Below are positions 53,186 through 61,437 of a stretch of 64,000 bases of DNA, in pieces; position 1 is the first letter of the stretch; each line of letters opens with the position of its first letter. This DNA comes from Methylobacterium planeticum (GTDB lineage Bacteria; Pseudomonadota; Alphaproteobacteria; Rhizobiales; Beijerinckiaceae). Made by a program: the position numbers and the translations under genes. The stretch is from positions 1-64,000 of the forward strand of contig NZ_VZZJ01000010.1 in assembly GCF_008806345.1 (NCBI RefSeq), in the 5' to 3' direction. A model generated the notes under the pieces. The model saw only the letters and a program-made list of their open reading frames with translations. It ran no database searches and was not told where the DNA came from.

Positions 53186-54148
53186 TTAGGCCTGCACGTC
53201 GGCCGACGGATTGGCACAGCTCGCCCGCCTTGCTCGGCCACCCTGATAGAGGGCGAGCGCGGGGCTTGCCGCCGTGAGCACCACTTGGCCCAGAGCGTGA
53301 AAATCCTCACTGCACGGCGAGGTCTTTCGCCACAACAGCCCGACGCTTCGGCTCGGCTGCGGATCGGAAAATCGCAGGAGCTTGACGCGGCTATCACGCA
53401 ACTCGACGTTAACGGCGACCTCCGGCAGCAGGGTTACGCCGTAGCCACTGGCCACCATCTGGATGATCGTCGACAGGCTGGTGGCAAAGAAGCTGTTGTT
53501 CGGCCCGTTGCGCGCGTCCCTGCAATAGGCGAGCGCCTGATCCCGCAGGCAATGGCCCTCTTCCAGAAGCAGGAGCTGACGCTGTTCGACGTCACTGACC
53601 GTGACCCGGGCCCGTTCAGGCAACGGATCCTTGGCGGAGACGGCAAGCAGAAAGCGGTCCTCAAACAACTGCAGCGTTTCTATATCTGTTTTCTCGACCG
53701 GCAGCGTCAGAAGCGCCACATCGATGGTGCCACGCGTGAGCTCGTTCAGCAGGGTCTTGGTCTGTGCTTCCAGAAGACCGAGCCGAAGCTCGGGATAGCA
53801 CCGCTGCAGCTCCGGGATCACCCGCGGCAGGAGGTAAGGCGCGAGTGTCGGGATGATACCGAGACGCAGCGTTCCCACGAGCAGCCGACCGGTGCGATGA
53901 GCGAATTCCACCAAATCGCGCGTGGCGCTCAGGATCAAGGCCGCGCGCTCGGCGATCTGCACGCCGCGTTCTGTCAGCCGCGCGTTGCCGTTGAGGCGCT
54001 CGACGAGCGCGCCGCCGAGACAATCTTCGAGTTCCTGGATCTGCATGGAGAGCGCCGGCTGGCTAACCGCGCATTCCTCCGCCGCCCGACCGAAATGTCG
54101 GTGCCGACTCAAGGCATCGAGGTAGCGCAGCTGCCGCAACGTCAGCAT
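53186..54148 (-). CDS. oxyR: OxyR-type LysR regulator
   Basis: A 320-residue LysR protein. The HTH is at 1-60 (LRQLRYLDALSRHRHFGRAAEECAVSQPALSMQIQELEDCLG). The effector domain holds the OxyR redox motif EEGHCLRDQALAYC with both cysteines that form the peroxide-sensing disulfide. The rest follows OxyR closely (MVASGYGVTLLPEVAVNVE). The C-terminal 25 residues (ALYQGGRARRASCANPSADVQA) are not typical. It ends 34 bases from the SCO gene stop (convergent) and is the last gene of the island. Its targets could include the catalase-family gene at 36,092. Confidence 0.9.
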   Translation of the reverse strand: MLTLRQLRYLDALSRHRHFGRAAEECAVSQPALSMQIQELEDCLGGALVERLNGNARLTERGVQIAERAALILSATRDLVEFAHRTGRLLVGTLRLGIIPTLAPYLLPRVIPELQRCYPELRLGLLEAQTKTLLNELTRGTIDVALLTLPVEKTDIETLQLFEDRFLLAVSAKDPLPERARVTVSDVEQRQLLLLEEGHCLRDQALAYCRDARNGPNNSFFATSLSTIIQMVASGYGVTLLPEVAVNVELRDSRVKLLRFSDPQPSRSVGLLWRKTSPCSEDFHALGQVVLTAASPALALYQGGRARRASCANPSADVQA

Positions 54149-55496
54149 GCACGATGCACGCCGACAATGGCGGTCCGACGCCCCGCAGGCATGCGGGCGA
54201 GCGATCCGCTCGAGGAACCGCGGAGCCGAACCGGCGCGACGATGCTGGCCTGTCGGGATCGCCGTCGGTGAGCGCCAGAACGGCGCCCCACGTTCGCAGA
54301 TGAACGCGACATGTCGAAGCCGTCGCCGCATCTTGCCTCGTGAGGCGAGCCGTCGATGGTGTTGTTGCCGGGCGCCAGACGCGCATTCGCGACATCGCGG
54401 GAAGATGTGCGAACCTCGTTGCTCGAGGCTTGGTCCGCAGTGTTGGAGCTCTCGATAGGTCGAACGTGCCTAACCAGGGAGAGCTCGCTACCTCCACGAT
54501 ACGTCCCGCCATCTCGAATACCGGTTCGGCGCATCGCGGACATGAAATGGAAAGACTCGCGACCGACAATCAACTCCGTCGAGGCGAGCACGACCCTATC
54601 CACGCACCCGCAAAGTGAGTATGCAACGGACGAAATCGTGACAGCATCAAACGTTGATCTTCGCGCACTTACGATTGGTCGTTCGCAATGACCAATATCA
54701 ATGATTTGAATGTCCGTATCGAGCCCAGCTGGCATCTCCACCCCCGAGTTCCGTCCCCTCGCTCGCTATCGTTTTCTCTGAAGGAATAATTTTTACCAAA
54801 AGAACAAAATTCTCATCATCGATGATGCAACCGGACTCGATAAAATCATAATTAAAAAAAAGTGAAACTGCGGAAAAAAATATTTCGGGGTCTCGCCTTG
54901 CAGCGGGAGCCAGTGTTCGGCGAACGCGAATTCGCTCTTTGTCCGATTCAGTACTGACGCTGTCCAGGCAACCCGATCTGCGCTGAGCGAAACTCAGTGC
55001 ACGACCTCGAAGTTCGCGCGTGAACGTCGCCGTGCTCACAAGTCTACGAGACTCGCGTGGCTGCGTAGAGCCTTGTCGAACCAGACCACGACACGACTCG
55101 GCTGCGTCCAAGCGGCAGCTCGTTGGTTCGAGCCCGACCGGGATCGCCTGTCCCTTTCCCTTCGGAAAGATCACCGGCCGGCACGTCAGTTCTGGATCGC
55201 GCGGATGTGCCGAAGCCTGTGGTTACCGCGTGGTTGCGGGCAAGCTCGCAGCCGCGACGTCTGCGGCAGGAAGTCGCTTACCGCCAACTGGGCCCTGCAT
55301 CGGCTGCGTGCCCCGAACGGCCTCAGATCAGCGGCAGCGGCATGGTCAGCGCTGGACGTCCGAGACCCTGAAGCCAGCGAGCGCTCGTCCTGCTCCCGGA
55401 TGGGAACCGATGGGAACCGATGCCAGTCTGCTGTCCTGCTCCGACCGGGCTGTGACCGCGCGATCTGGGCGTCGGCGCGGCGAACGACCGGGACAT
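54149..55496. other. gene-free island edge with diverged tRNA-Arg flank copy
   Basis: No credible gene was found in 1.3 kb. The section 54,770-54,880 is markedly AT-rich, with runs of A and T. The tRNA-Arg 3'-half repeat begins at 55,110. Sequence after it resembles the flank of the intact tRNA, and 55,190-55,496 shows no gene. Confidence 0.55.
55110..55185 (+). repeat. attachment-site copy: tRNA-Arg(TCT) 3' half and flank
   Basis: The stretch from AAGCGGCAG through the T arm (GTTGG-TTCGAGC-CCGAC) and on into TCCCTTTCCC.TCGGAAAGATC matches 29,057-29,133 with roughly ten differences. The 5' half of the tRNA and the final CCA are missing (CGCCTG instead of CGCCAG). Weaker similarity to the tRNA flank goes on to about 55,260 (GTGGTTGC.GGCA). 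It has the position and orientation of attR for an island that starts at tRNA-Arg. Confidence 0.75.
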
Positions 55497-56204
55497 CTAG
55501 GCGCTCACCAATACATGAGCGAGCAAGCCACGGCCGCCTCGCTCGATATCGTCTTGGATCGCGTCACGGGCCGCGTCCTCGTCGCGACGCCGCAGGGCAT
55601 CGATGATCCGTCGATGCGGATGCGGCTCCCAGTCCGGCACTCCCTCGTCATAGAGATGCGATAGGATGGGGCCGCAACGCACCCAGAGGATCTCGACGAT
55701 GTCGTAGACGATCGGCAAGCGTCCGAGACGACATAGAGAGAGGTGGAACTCGGTGTTCAGGTCCACAGCGCGCGCGAAGTCCTGGCGGGCATGACATTCT
55801 GAGATCGCGTCGTGGATCGCCGCCAGGGCCGTGATCCCGGCGTCGGGCGCAGCTTTGGCCGCGGCTGCCGCAGCGCGCCCTTCAAGGTCGGTTCGAATCG
55901 CCCGGATCTCCATGAGCTGATCGAAGGTCAGCGTCGGAACCACCACCGTCCCCCGCGCATCCAGTGCCAGTGCCTTCTCGGACACCAAGCGCAGCAGGGC
56001 CTCGCGCATCGGTGTCGCGCTGATACCGAAGCGGGCCGACATCGGCCGCAACAGCAGGCGCGCATCGGGGCGCATCTGACCGCGCATCAGCGCTGTGCGG
56101 AGCTCGCGATAGGCGCGCTCGCTCAGGCTCTCCCTGACGATCGGGCGGACCCAATCCGGCACGATATCGCCAATCGCATCGGTTGCCATGAGGCCGCTTG
56201 ACAT
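55497..56204 (-). CDS. GntR family regulator, FCD (FadR) subfamily
   Basis: A 235-residue protein. The winged HTH covers about 20-85 (LSERAYRELRTALMRGQMRPDARLLLRPMSARFGISATPMREALLRLVSEKAL). The FCD effector domain covers about 90-225, with MEIRAIRTDLEGRAAAAAAK, the D..FH motif in DLNTEFHLSLCRLG and HPHRRIIDALRRRD, which would hold a metal or carboxylate ligand. GGAG six bases before the Met at 56,204 favours that start over 56,216. It faces the transport/dehydrogenase operon, and a perfect palindrome lies between them, so it is likely the operon's repressor. Confidence 0.88.
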   Translation of the reverse strand: MSSGLMATDAIGDIVPDWVRPIVRESLSERAYRELRTALMRGQMRPDARLLLRPMSARFGISATPMREALLRLVSEKALALDARGTVVVPTLTFDQLMEIRAIRTDLEGRAAAAAAKAAPDAGITALAAIHDAISECHARQDFARAVDLNTEFHLSLCRLGRLPIVYDIVEILWVRCGPILSHLYDEGVPDWEPHPHRRIIDALRRRDEDAARDAIQDDIERGGRGLLAHVLVSA

Positions 56205-56220
56205 ATCTCGCTCCATGACC

Positions 56221-56244
56221 TGTAATTTGTTATAACAAATTACA
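56221..56244. promoter_or_regulatory. perfect 24-bp palindrome, likely GntR operator
   Basis: TGTAATTTGTTA followed by its exact inverse. It lies 17 bases upstream of the regulator start at 56,204 and 67 bases upstream of the divergent dehydrogenase gene. The core TTGTTATAACAA fits the TTGTNTNNACAA-like sites of FCD-type GntR proteins. An AT-only palindrome in about 68% G+C DNA is very unlikely by chance. Confidence 0.85.
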
Positions 56245-56310
56245 AAATCTGTCGATGGTCGCTGCCGTCTCGGCGAAATGCCGGAGCGGACGACGCCGCG
56301 TCGACAAGGG

Positions 56311-57378
56311 ATGGATATGCTCGCACTGCGGAAGACAACGCCCGCATTCGGTGCCGGCCTCGTCGAGGTCGATGCGCCCCAGCCGCCAGGACCGGGATGG
56401 CTGACGGTCGACGTCGCGGCGGCGGGTATCTGCGGCAGCGACATCCATGCCTATGAGTGGACGACAGGCTACGGCTTCATGGCCGCGTTCATGCCGCTGA
56501 CACTGGGCCATGAATTCGCGGGCACGGTCCGGGCGGTGGGCGCGGATGTGACCGCGTTCCGCGCGGGCGACCGAGTGACCTGCTGGCCGACACTCGCCTG
56601 CGGAGCCTGCTCGGCCTGCCGCGCCGGGCGGCCTCACGATTGTCAGGATCGGGTGGTCATCGGCCTGCATGTCGACGGGGCTTTCGCCGGCCAGGTCGCG
56701 GTGCCCGCCGCCAATTGCCGCCCGATCCCCGACCGCCTGCCCCTCGACGTGGCCGCGCTCTCCGAACCGCTGGCGGTGGCCGTCAACGCCGTCGACGTGG
56801 CGGAGGTGGGGGAGGGCGACCGGGTCGTCGTCCTCGGTCCCGGCCCGATCGGCCTCTTCATCGCGTGGGTCGCGCTGGGGCGTGGGGCGAACGTGTTGCT
56901 GGTCGGCCTCGACGACGCGGCGCGCCTGGCGACAGCCCGCGAGATCGGCATCCGCGCCACCGCCGATCTCGTCAACGAGCCCCTCGCAGAGGCCGTCAGG
57001 CGGAGCTTCGGAGCCGAGCCCGACCGCGTGATCGAGGCCACCGGCGCGGCGCGCTCGGTCGCCGACGGGCTGGAGATTCTGCGCTCGGGCGGCGTCCTCG
57101 TGACCGCCGGCATCCATTCCGGCTCCCTCGATCTCGATCTGACCCGCTTCGTGCGGAGCAAGAAGCAGATCCGCGCGGCCCACGACACCACCGCCCGCGC
57201 CCTCGACACGGCGATCCGCCTGCTGGCGGAGCACGCGGATATCCTGGCGGCGCTGATCACCCACCGCCGCCCCCTCGATGCGGCGGTGGACGCGTTCGAC
57301 CTCGCCCGCAGCAGGCAGGCCGTGAAGGTCCTGCTTCATCCGCAGCCGGCCACGGCCGAGGCAGGAACCCGCCGATGA
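56311..57378 (+). CDS. zinc-dependent alcohol dehydrogenase (MDR, sorbitol/threonine DH type)
   Basis: A 355-residue medium-chain dehydrogenase. Catalytic zinc ligands are Cys in AAGICGSDIHAYEW, His-Glu in LTLGHEFAGTV, and a later Glu in ALSEPLAVAVNAVDV. The structural zinc lobe has its cysteines in CWPTLACGACSACRAGRPHDC, and the NAD motif is VVVLGPGPIGLFIAW. It oxidises an alcohol or polyol with NAD(P). It is first in an operon with overlapping starts (ATGA to the next gene), so it acts on the imported compound or a product of it; identity unknown. Confidence 0.88.
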   Translation: MDMLALRKTTPAFGAGLVEVDAPQPPGPGWLTVDVAAAGICGSDIHAYEWTTGYGFMAAFMPLTLGHEFAGTVRAVGADVTAFRAGDRVTCWPTLACGACSACRAGRPHDCQDRVVIGLHVDGAFAGQVAVPAANCRPIPDRLPLDVAALSEPLAVAVNAVDVAEVGEGDRVVVLGPGPIGLFIAWVALGRGANVLLVGLDDAARLATAREIGIRATADLVNEPLAEAVRRSFGAEPDRVIEATGAARSVADGLEILRSGGVLVTAGIHSGSLDLDLTRFVRSKKQIRAAHDTTARALDTAIRLLAEHADILAALITHRRPLDAAVDAFDLARSRQAVKVLLHPQPATAEAGTRR

Positions 57379-58391
57379 ACGCGACGTCGCGAGCGGTCAT
57401 CGCTCCCGAGCCCGGCGGCCCCGACGCTCTCCGGATCGTCGAGCGGCCGATGCCGGTGCCCGGCGAGGGCCAAGTTCTGGTGCGCGTCGCGGCAGCGGGC
57501 ATCAACCGGCCGGACGTGATGCAGCGCGAGGGCCGATATCCGCCGCCGCCCGGCGCCTCCGACGTTTTCGGCCTCGAACTCGCCGGCACCGTCGAGGCCC
57601 TGGGGCCCGGCGCCAGCCGCTTCCAGCGGGGCGCGCGGGTGATGGCGCTGGTGCACAGCGGCGCCTACGCCGAGTGGGCGGTGATCGACGAGTCCGTGGC
57701 ACTCCCGGTGCCGGACGGCCTGTCCATGGTCGAGGCCGGGGCGATTCCCGAAACCTATTTCACCGTCTGGAGCAACGTGTTCGAGCGTGCCCGTCTCGAG
57801 GCGGGGGAGAGCCTCCTGATCCATGGGGGCTCCTCGGGCATCGGCACGACCGCGATCCTGCTCGCCAAGGCGTTCGGCGCACGGGTCGTGGTGACGGCCG
57901 GCTCGCCGGAGAAATGCGCCGCCTGCCGCGCGCTCGGTGCCGATGCGGCCATCGATTACAGGCAGGAGGACTTCGTGGCTGCCGCCCGCGCCGCCACAGA
58001 CGGGCGCGGCCCGGACGTGATCCTCGACATGGTCGGCGGTTCCTACATTGCCCGCAACCTCGAAGCGGTGGCTCTCGACGGCCGCATCGCGCAGATCGCC
58101 TTCCAGCACGGCTCGCGGGCCGAGATCGACTTCCTGCCGCTGATGATGAAGCGGGTCACGCTCACGGGCTCGACGCTCCGGGCACGGCCGGTCGCCATGA
58201 AGGCACGGCTCGCGGCCGCCCTCGCCGAGAAGGTGCTGCCGCTGCTCGCCGCGGGAAGGGCGCGGCCGCCGATCGATTCCGTCTTCCCGTTCGCGAAGGT
58301 CGCCGAAGCCCACGCACGGATGGATGCCGGCGCGCATGTGGGAAAGATCGTCCTCGTCATGCGGGACGAAACGCAGGAGACCGGCCGATGA
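57375..58391 (+). CDS. NAD(P)H:quinone oxidoreductase (zinc-free MDR)
   Basis: A 338-residue MDR protein without zinc ligands. It has AAAGINRPDVMQREGRYPPPPGASDVFGLELAGTVEALG, YAEWAVIDESVALPVPDGLS and the NADPH motif LLIHGGSSGIGTTAILLAKAFGARVVVTAGS, close to the QOR/PIG3 group (TED2-like). It may reduce a quinone or an enone intermediate. It overlaps both neighbours by ATGA, which shows strict coexpression. Confidence 0.88.
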   Translation: MNATSRAVIAPEPGGPDALRIVERPMPVPGEGQVLVRVAAAGINRPDVMQREGRYPPPPGASDVFGLELAGTVEALGPGASRFQRGARVMALVHSGAYAEWAVIDESVALPVPDGLSMVEAGAIPETYFTVWSNVFERARLEAGESLLIHGGSSGIGTTAILLAKAFGARVVVTAGSPEKCAACRALGADAAIDYRQEDFVAAARAATDGRGPDVILDMVGGSYIARNLEAVALDGRIAQIAFQHGSRAEIDFLPLMMKRVTLTGSTLRARPVAMKARLAAALAEKVLPLLAAGRARPPIDSVFPFAKVAEAHARMDAGAHVGKIVLVMRDETQETGR

Positions 58392-60160
58392 CGCATTCCT
58401 CCGCTCCGTCCCAATCCTGCGCGCGCGCGACCCTGTCCTCGACCTCCGCGCGCGCGAACCTGACCGGCGCTCACGTCCTCGCCGCCGCCCTCCAGCGGCA
58501 TGGCGTCCGGGACGTGTTCGGGCAGAGCATCCCGTCGGCCCTGTTCCTCGCCGCCCCCGATTACGGCATCCGGCAAGTCGGCTACCGCACCGAGAACGCG
58601 GGCGCGGCGATGGCCGATGCCTATGCCCGGATCTCCGGCCGGGTCGCGGTGGTGGCCGCGCAGAACGGCCCGGCCGCGACGCTCCTCGTGCCGGGGCTCG
58701 CCGAGGCGCTGAAGGCGTCCACGCCCGTCGTGGCCATCGTGCAGGACGTGCACCGGAGCTTCACCGACAAGAACGCCTTTCAGGAACTCGATCACTTCGC
58801 CCTGTTCGCCGGTGTCGCGAAGTGGGTGCGCCGCGTCGCCGTCCCGAGCCGCATCGACGACTACGTCGACATGGCCTTCACGGCCGCCGCCTCCGGCCGG
58901 CCCGGCCCGGCGGTGCTCCTCGTTCCCCTCGACCTTCTCGACGCGCAGCACGACCTTGAGCCGGCCGGCTCCCGTCGCCAAGCCTGCCTCGGAACCTATC
59001 CGCTCGATCGCACGGTTGCCGACCCCGAGCGCGTCGCGGAAGCAGCCAGTCTGATCGCCGGGGCCGAGCGCCCGGTGGTGATCGCGGGCGGCGGCGTCCA
59101 CGCCTCGGGCGCCACCGTCGAACTCACCGCCCTCCAGGCGCTGGGCCTGCCCGTGGCGACCACCGTGATGGGCAAGGGCGCGGTCGACGAAACTGCCTCG
59201 CTCTCCCTCGGGGTCGTCGGCTACTTCATGGCCCCACGGGGCCGCACCGCCCATCTGCGAGATCTGGTGAGCGGCGCGGACGTGGTCGTGCTCGTGGGCA
59301 ATCGCACCAATCAGAACGGCACCGATAGCTGGTCGCTCTACCCGTCCGACGCCCGCTACATCCACATCGACGTGGATGGCGGCGAGGTCGGGCGCAATTA
59401 CGAGGCGCTGCGCCTCGTGGGCGACGCCAAGCTGACGCTCGCAGCCCTCGCGCGGGCGTTGCGCGAACGCGGTACGACGGCACTCGCGGGACGCCGCGGG
59501 GCGCTGGAGGCCGGGATCGACCGGGCGCGCAGGGCCCATGCGGACGACATGGCCCGCCTCGTCGACATGGACGCGGTCCCGATCCGGCCTGAACGGATCA
59601 TGGCCGAGATCGACGCGGTGACCACGCCGGAGACGATCGTCGTCGCCGACGCGAGCTATTCCTCGATCTGGATCGCCAATTTCATCACCGCTCGCAGGCC
59701 CGGTCAGCGCTTCCTCACCCCACGCGGCATCGCCGGCCTCGGCTGGGGCCTTCCCTTTGCGCTGGGCGCCAAGGCGGCGCGGCCGGCCGCCCCGGTGATC
59801 TGCGTCACCGGGGACGGCGGCTTCGGCCATGTCTGGTCGGAGCTGGAGACCGCCCGGCGGATGCGGCTGCCGGTGGTGGTCGTCGTCCTGAACAACCAGA
59901 TCCTCGGCTACCAGAAACACGCCGAACTCAGCCTGTTCGGTGACCACACCGATGTCTGCCACTTCGAGGCCGTGGACCACGCCGCCATCGCCCGCGCCTG
60001 CGGCGGCGTCGGCATCCGCGTCGAGCAGCCGGGGGACCTCGCCCCCGCCCTGCGCGAGGCCCTGACACGCGATGCCGTCACGGTGATCGACGTCGTGACC
60101 GACCAGCGCGCCTACCCGCCGATCACCAGCTTCGAGGGCAAGGACGCCCTCGAAACCTGA
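58388..60160 (+). CDS. thiamine diphosphate-dependent enzyme, acetolactate synthase-like
   Basis: A 590-residue ThDP enzyme with three domains. The N-terminal Pyr domain has the catalytic Glu in GYRTENAGAAMADAYARISGR. The middle domain includes RPVVIAGGGVHASGATVELTALQALGLPVATTVMGKGAVDE. The C-terminal PP domain has the ThDP/Mg motif GDGGFGHVWSELETARRMRLPVVVVVLNN. It resembles IlvB-type proteins but lacks a small-subunit gene and has a divergent N-terminal 25 residues. It probably cleaves or ligates a 2-oxo acid derived from the operon's substrate; the reaction is unknown. Confidence 0.85.
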   Translation: MTHSSAPSQSCARATLSSTSARANLTGAHVLAAALQRHGVRDVFGQSIPSALFLAAPDYGIRQVGYRTENAGAAMADAYARISGRVAVVAAQNGPAATLLVPGLAEALKASTPVVAIVQDVHRSFTDKNAFQELDHFALFAGVAKWVRRVAVPSRIDDYVDMAFTAAASGRPGPAVLLVPLDLLDAQHDLEPAGSRRQACLGTYPLDRTVADPERVAEAASLIAGAERPVVIAGGGVHASGATVELTALQALGLPVATTVMGKGAVDETASLSLGVVGYFMAPRGRTAHLRDLVSGADVVVLVGNRTNQNGTDSWSLYPSDARYIHIDVDGGEVGRNYEALRLVGDAKLTLAALARALRERGTTALAGRRGALEAGIDRARRAHADDMARLVDMDAVPIRPERIMAEIDAVTTPETIVVADASYSSIWIANFITARRPGQRFLTPRGIAGLGWGLPFALGAKAARPAAPVICVTGDGGFGHVWSELETARRMRLPVVVVVLNNQILGYQKHAELSLFGDHTDVCHFEAVDHAAIARACGGVGIRVEQPGDLAPALREALTRDAVTVIDVVTDQRAYPPITSFEGKDALET

Positions 60161-60207
60161 CGGGCGCGCCCGCCCGGAACGACGAACGAAAAAAATCGGA
60201 GGAAGCC

Positions 60208-61404
60208 ATGAGAGTCCTGGCGCGCGTGATCGCCGCCGCCCTCGCGCTGAGCGCGACGGCGGCCCGGGCGGATGTGAAGTTCGGGGCCCTGTTCCCCTTC
60301 AGCGGCCAGTTGGCGCTGCTGGGCGAGGAGAGCGCGCGGGGCGTCGAGATCGCCGTCGAGGAGATCAACGCGGCCGGCGGTGTCCAGGGCCAGAAGGTGG
60401 TGCTCGTCCGCGGCGACGCGGTCGACAACAACCAGGCCATCGGCGAAGCGCGCCGCTTGATCTCCCTGGAGCGGGTATCGGCGATCTTCGGATCCTATTC
60501 CTCGGCGCGCTCGATCGCCGCGAGCCAGGTGGCCGAGATGTCGGGCGTCCCGTATTTCGAGCTAGGAGCGGTGGCCGAGGAGGTCACCAGCCGCGGACTG
60601 CAATACCTCTACCGCACCAACCCGACGGCCGAGGATATGGCCAAGCTCGCCATCGAGATGATCGTCAACAAGGTCGCGGCGGGCCTCGGCAAGAAGGCCG
60701 CCGACCTGAAGATCGGCATCATCCACGAGGATTCGAGCTACGGCTCTTCCGTCGCCGGCTTCCAGAAGAAGTTTGCGGCCGCTGCCAAGCTCGACGTCGT
60801 CACCGCGCAGGGCTACCCGGCCTCGACCGTCGACATGTCGTCTCTCGTCCTCGACCTCAAGCGGCGCGGCGTCGACGTGCTGCTGCAGACCTCCTACCAG
60901 AACGATTCCGTGCTGTTCCTGCAGCAGGCCAACGAGGCCGGGTTCAAGCCCGGCGCGATCATCGGGGGCGGGGGCGGCTATTCCATGCAACCGACCGCGG
61001 ACGCAGTGGGCCACAAGGTCATCGAGGGCGTTCTCGACACCGATTTCACCCAGTATCTCGTCAACACGACGTACACGCCGGGCCTCGAAAACTTCGTGGC
61101 GGTCTACAAGAAGAAGTACGGCAGCGCGCCGCGCTCCGGACACTCGCTGAACAATTACGTCGGTGCGAAGCTCATCCTTCAGGCCGTCGGCACCGTGAAG
61201 GGCTTCGAGCCCGACACCCTCATCGGGGCGGTCAAGGCCATCGACGTCAAGGACGGCATCACGGCGGTCGGCTACGGCCTGAAGTTCGGCAAGAACAACC
61301 AGAACGAGCGGGCCGCGATGATGGGCATGCAGTGGCAGAACGGCAAGCTCGTCACCGTCTATCCCGACAGCGCCGCGGTCGCGCCGATGGAAATTCGCAA
61401 GTAG
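60208..61404 (+). CDS. branched-chain amino acid-type ABC transporter substrate-binding protein
   Basis: A 398-residue exported protein of the Peripla_BP_6 (LivK) family. It has a signal peptide (VLARVIAAALALSATAARA), then VKFGALFPFSGQLALLGEESARGVEIAVEEINAAGGVQGQKVVLVRGDAVDN and YSSARSIAASQVAEMSGVPYFELGAVAEEVTSRGLQYLYRTNPTAEDMAKLA. GAGGAAGCC precedes the ATG. Members bind amino acids, amides, aromatic acids or polyols, so ligand identity is open. Confidence 0.9.
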   Translation: MRVLARVIAAALALSATAARADVKFGALFPFSGQLALLGEESARGVEIAVEEINAAGGVQGQKVVLVRGDAVDNNQAIGEARRLISLERVSAIFGSYSSARSIAASQVAEMSGVPYFELGAVAEEVTSRGLQYLYRTNPTAEDMAKLAIEMIVNKVAAGLGKKAADLKIGIIHEDSSYGSSVAGFQKKFAAAAKLDVVTAQGYPASTVDMSSLVLDLKRRGVDVLLQTSYQNDSVLFLQQANEAGFKPGAIIGGGGGYSMQPTADAVGHKVIEGVLDTDFTQYLVNTTYTPGLENFVAVYKKKYGSAPRSGHSLNNYVGAKLILQAVGTVKGFEPDTLIGAVKAIDVKDGITAVGYGLKFGKNNQNERAAMMGMQWQNGKLVTVYPDSAAVAPMEIRK

Positions 61405-61437
61405 TCACGCCCTCCAGCGCAGCGCCGGGCCAGCACG

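Noticed and set aside
55110..55150. Second tRNA-Arg gene
   Set aside because: No acceptor 5' strand, D arm or anticodon; only the 3' half is present and CCA is lost, so it is an att relic.
54698..55174. Minus-strand frame over the AT-rich edge of the second island
   Set aside because: It runs across the tRNA-like repeat and low-complexity AT-rich DNA; no protein pattern and no integrase motif.
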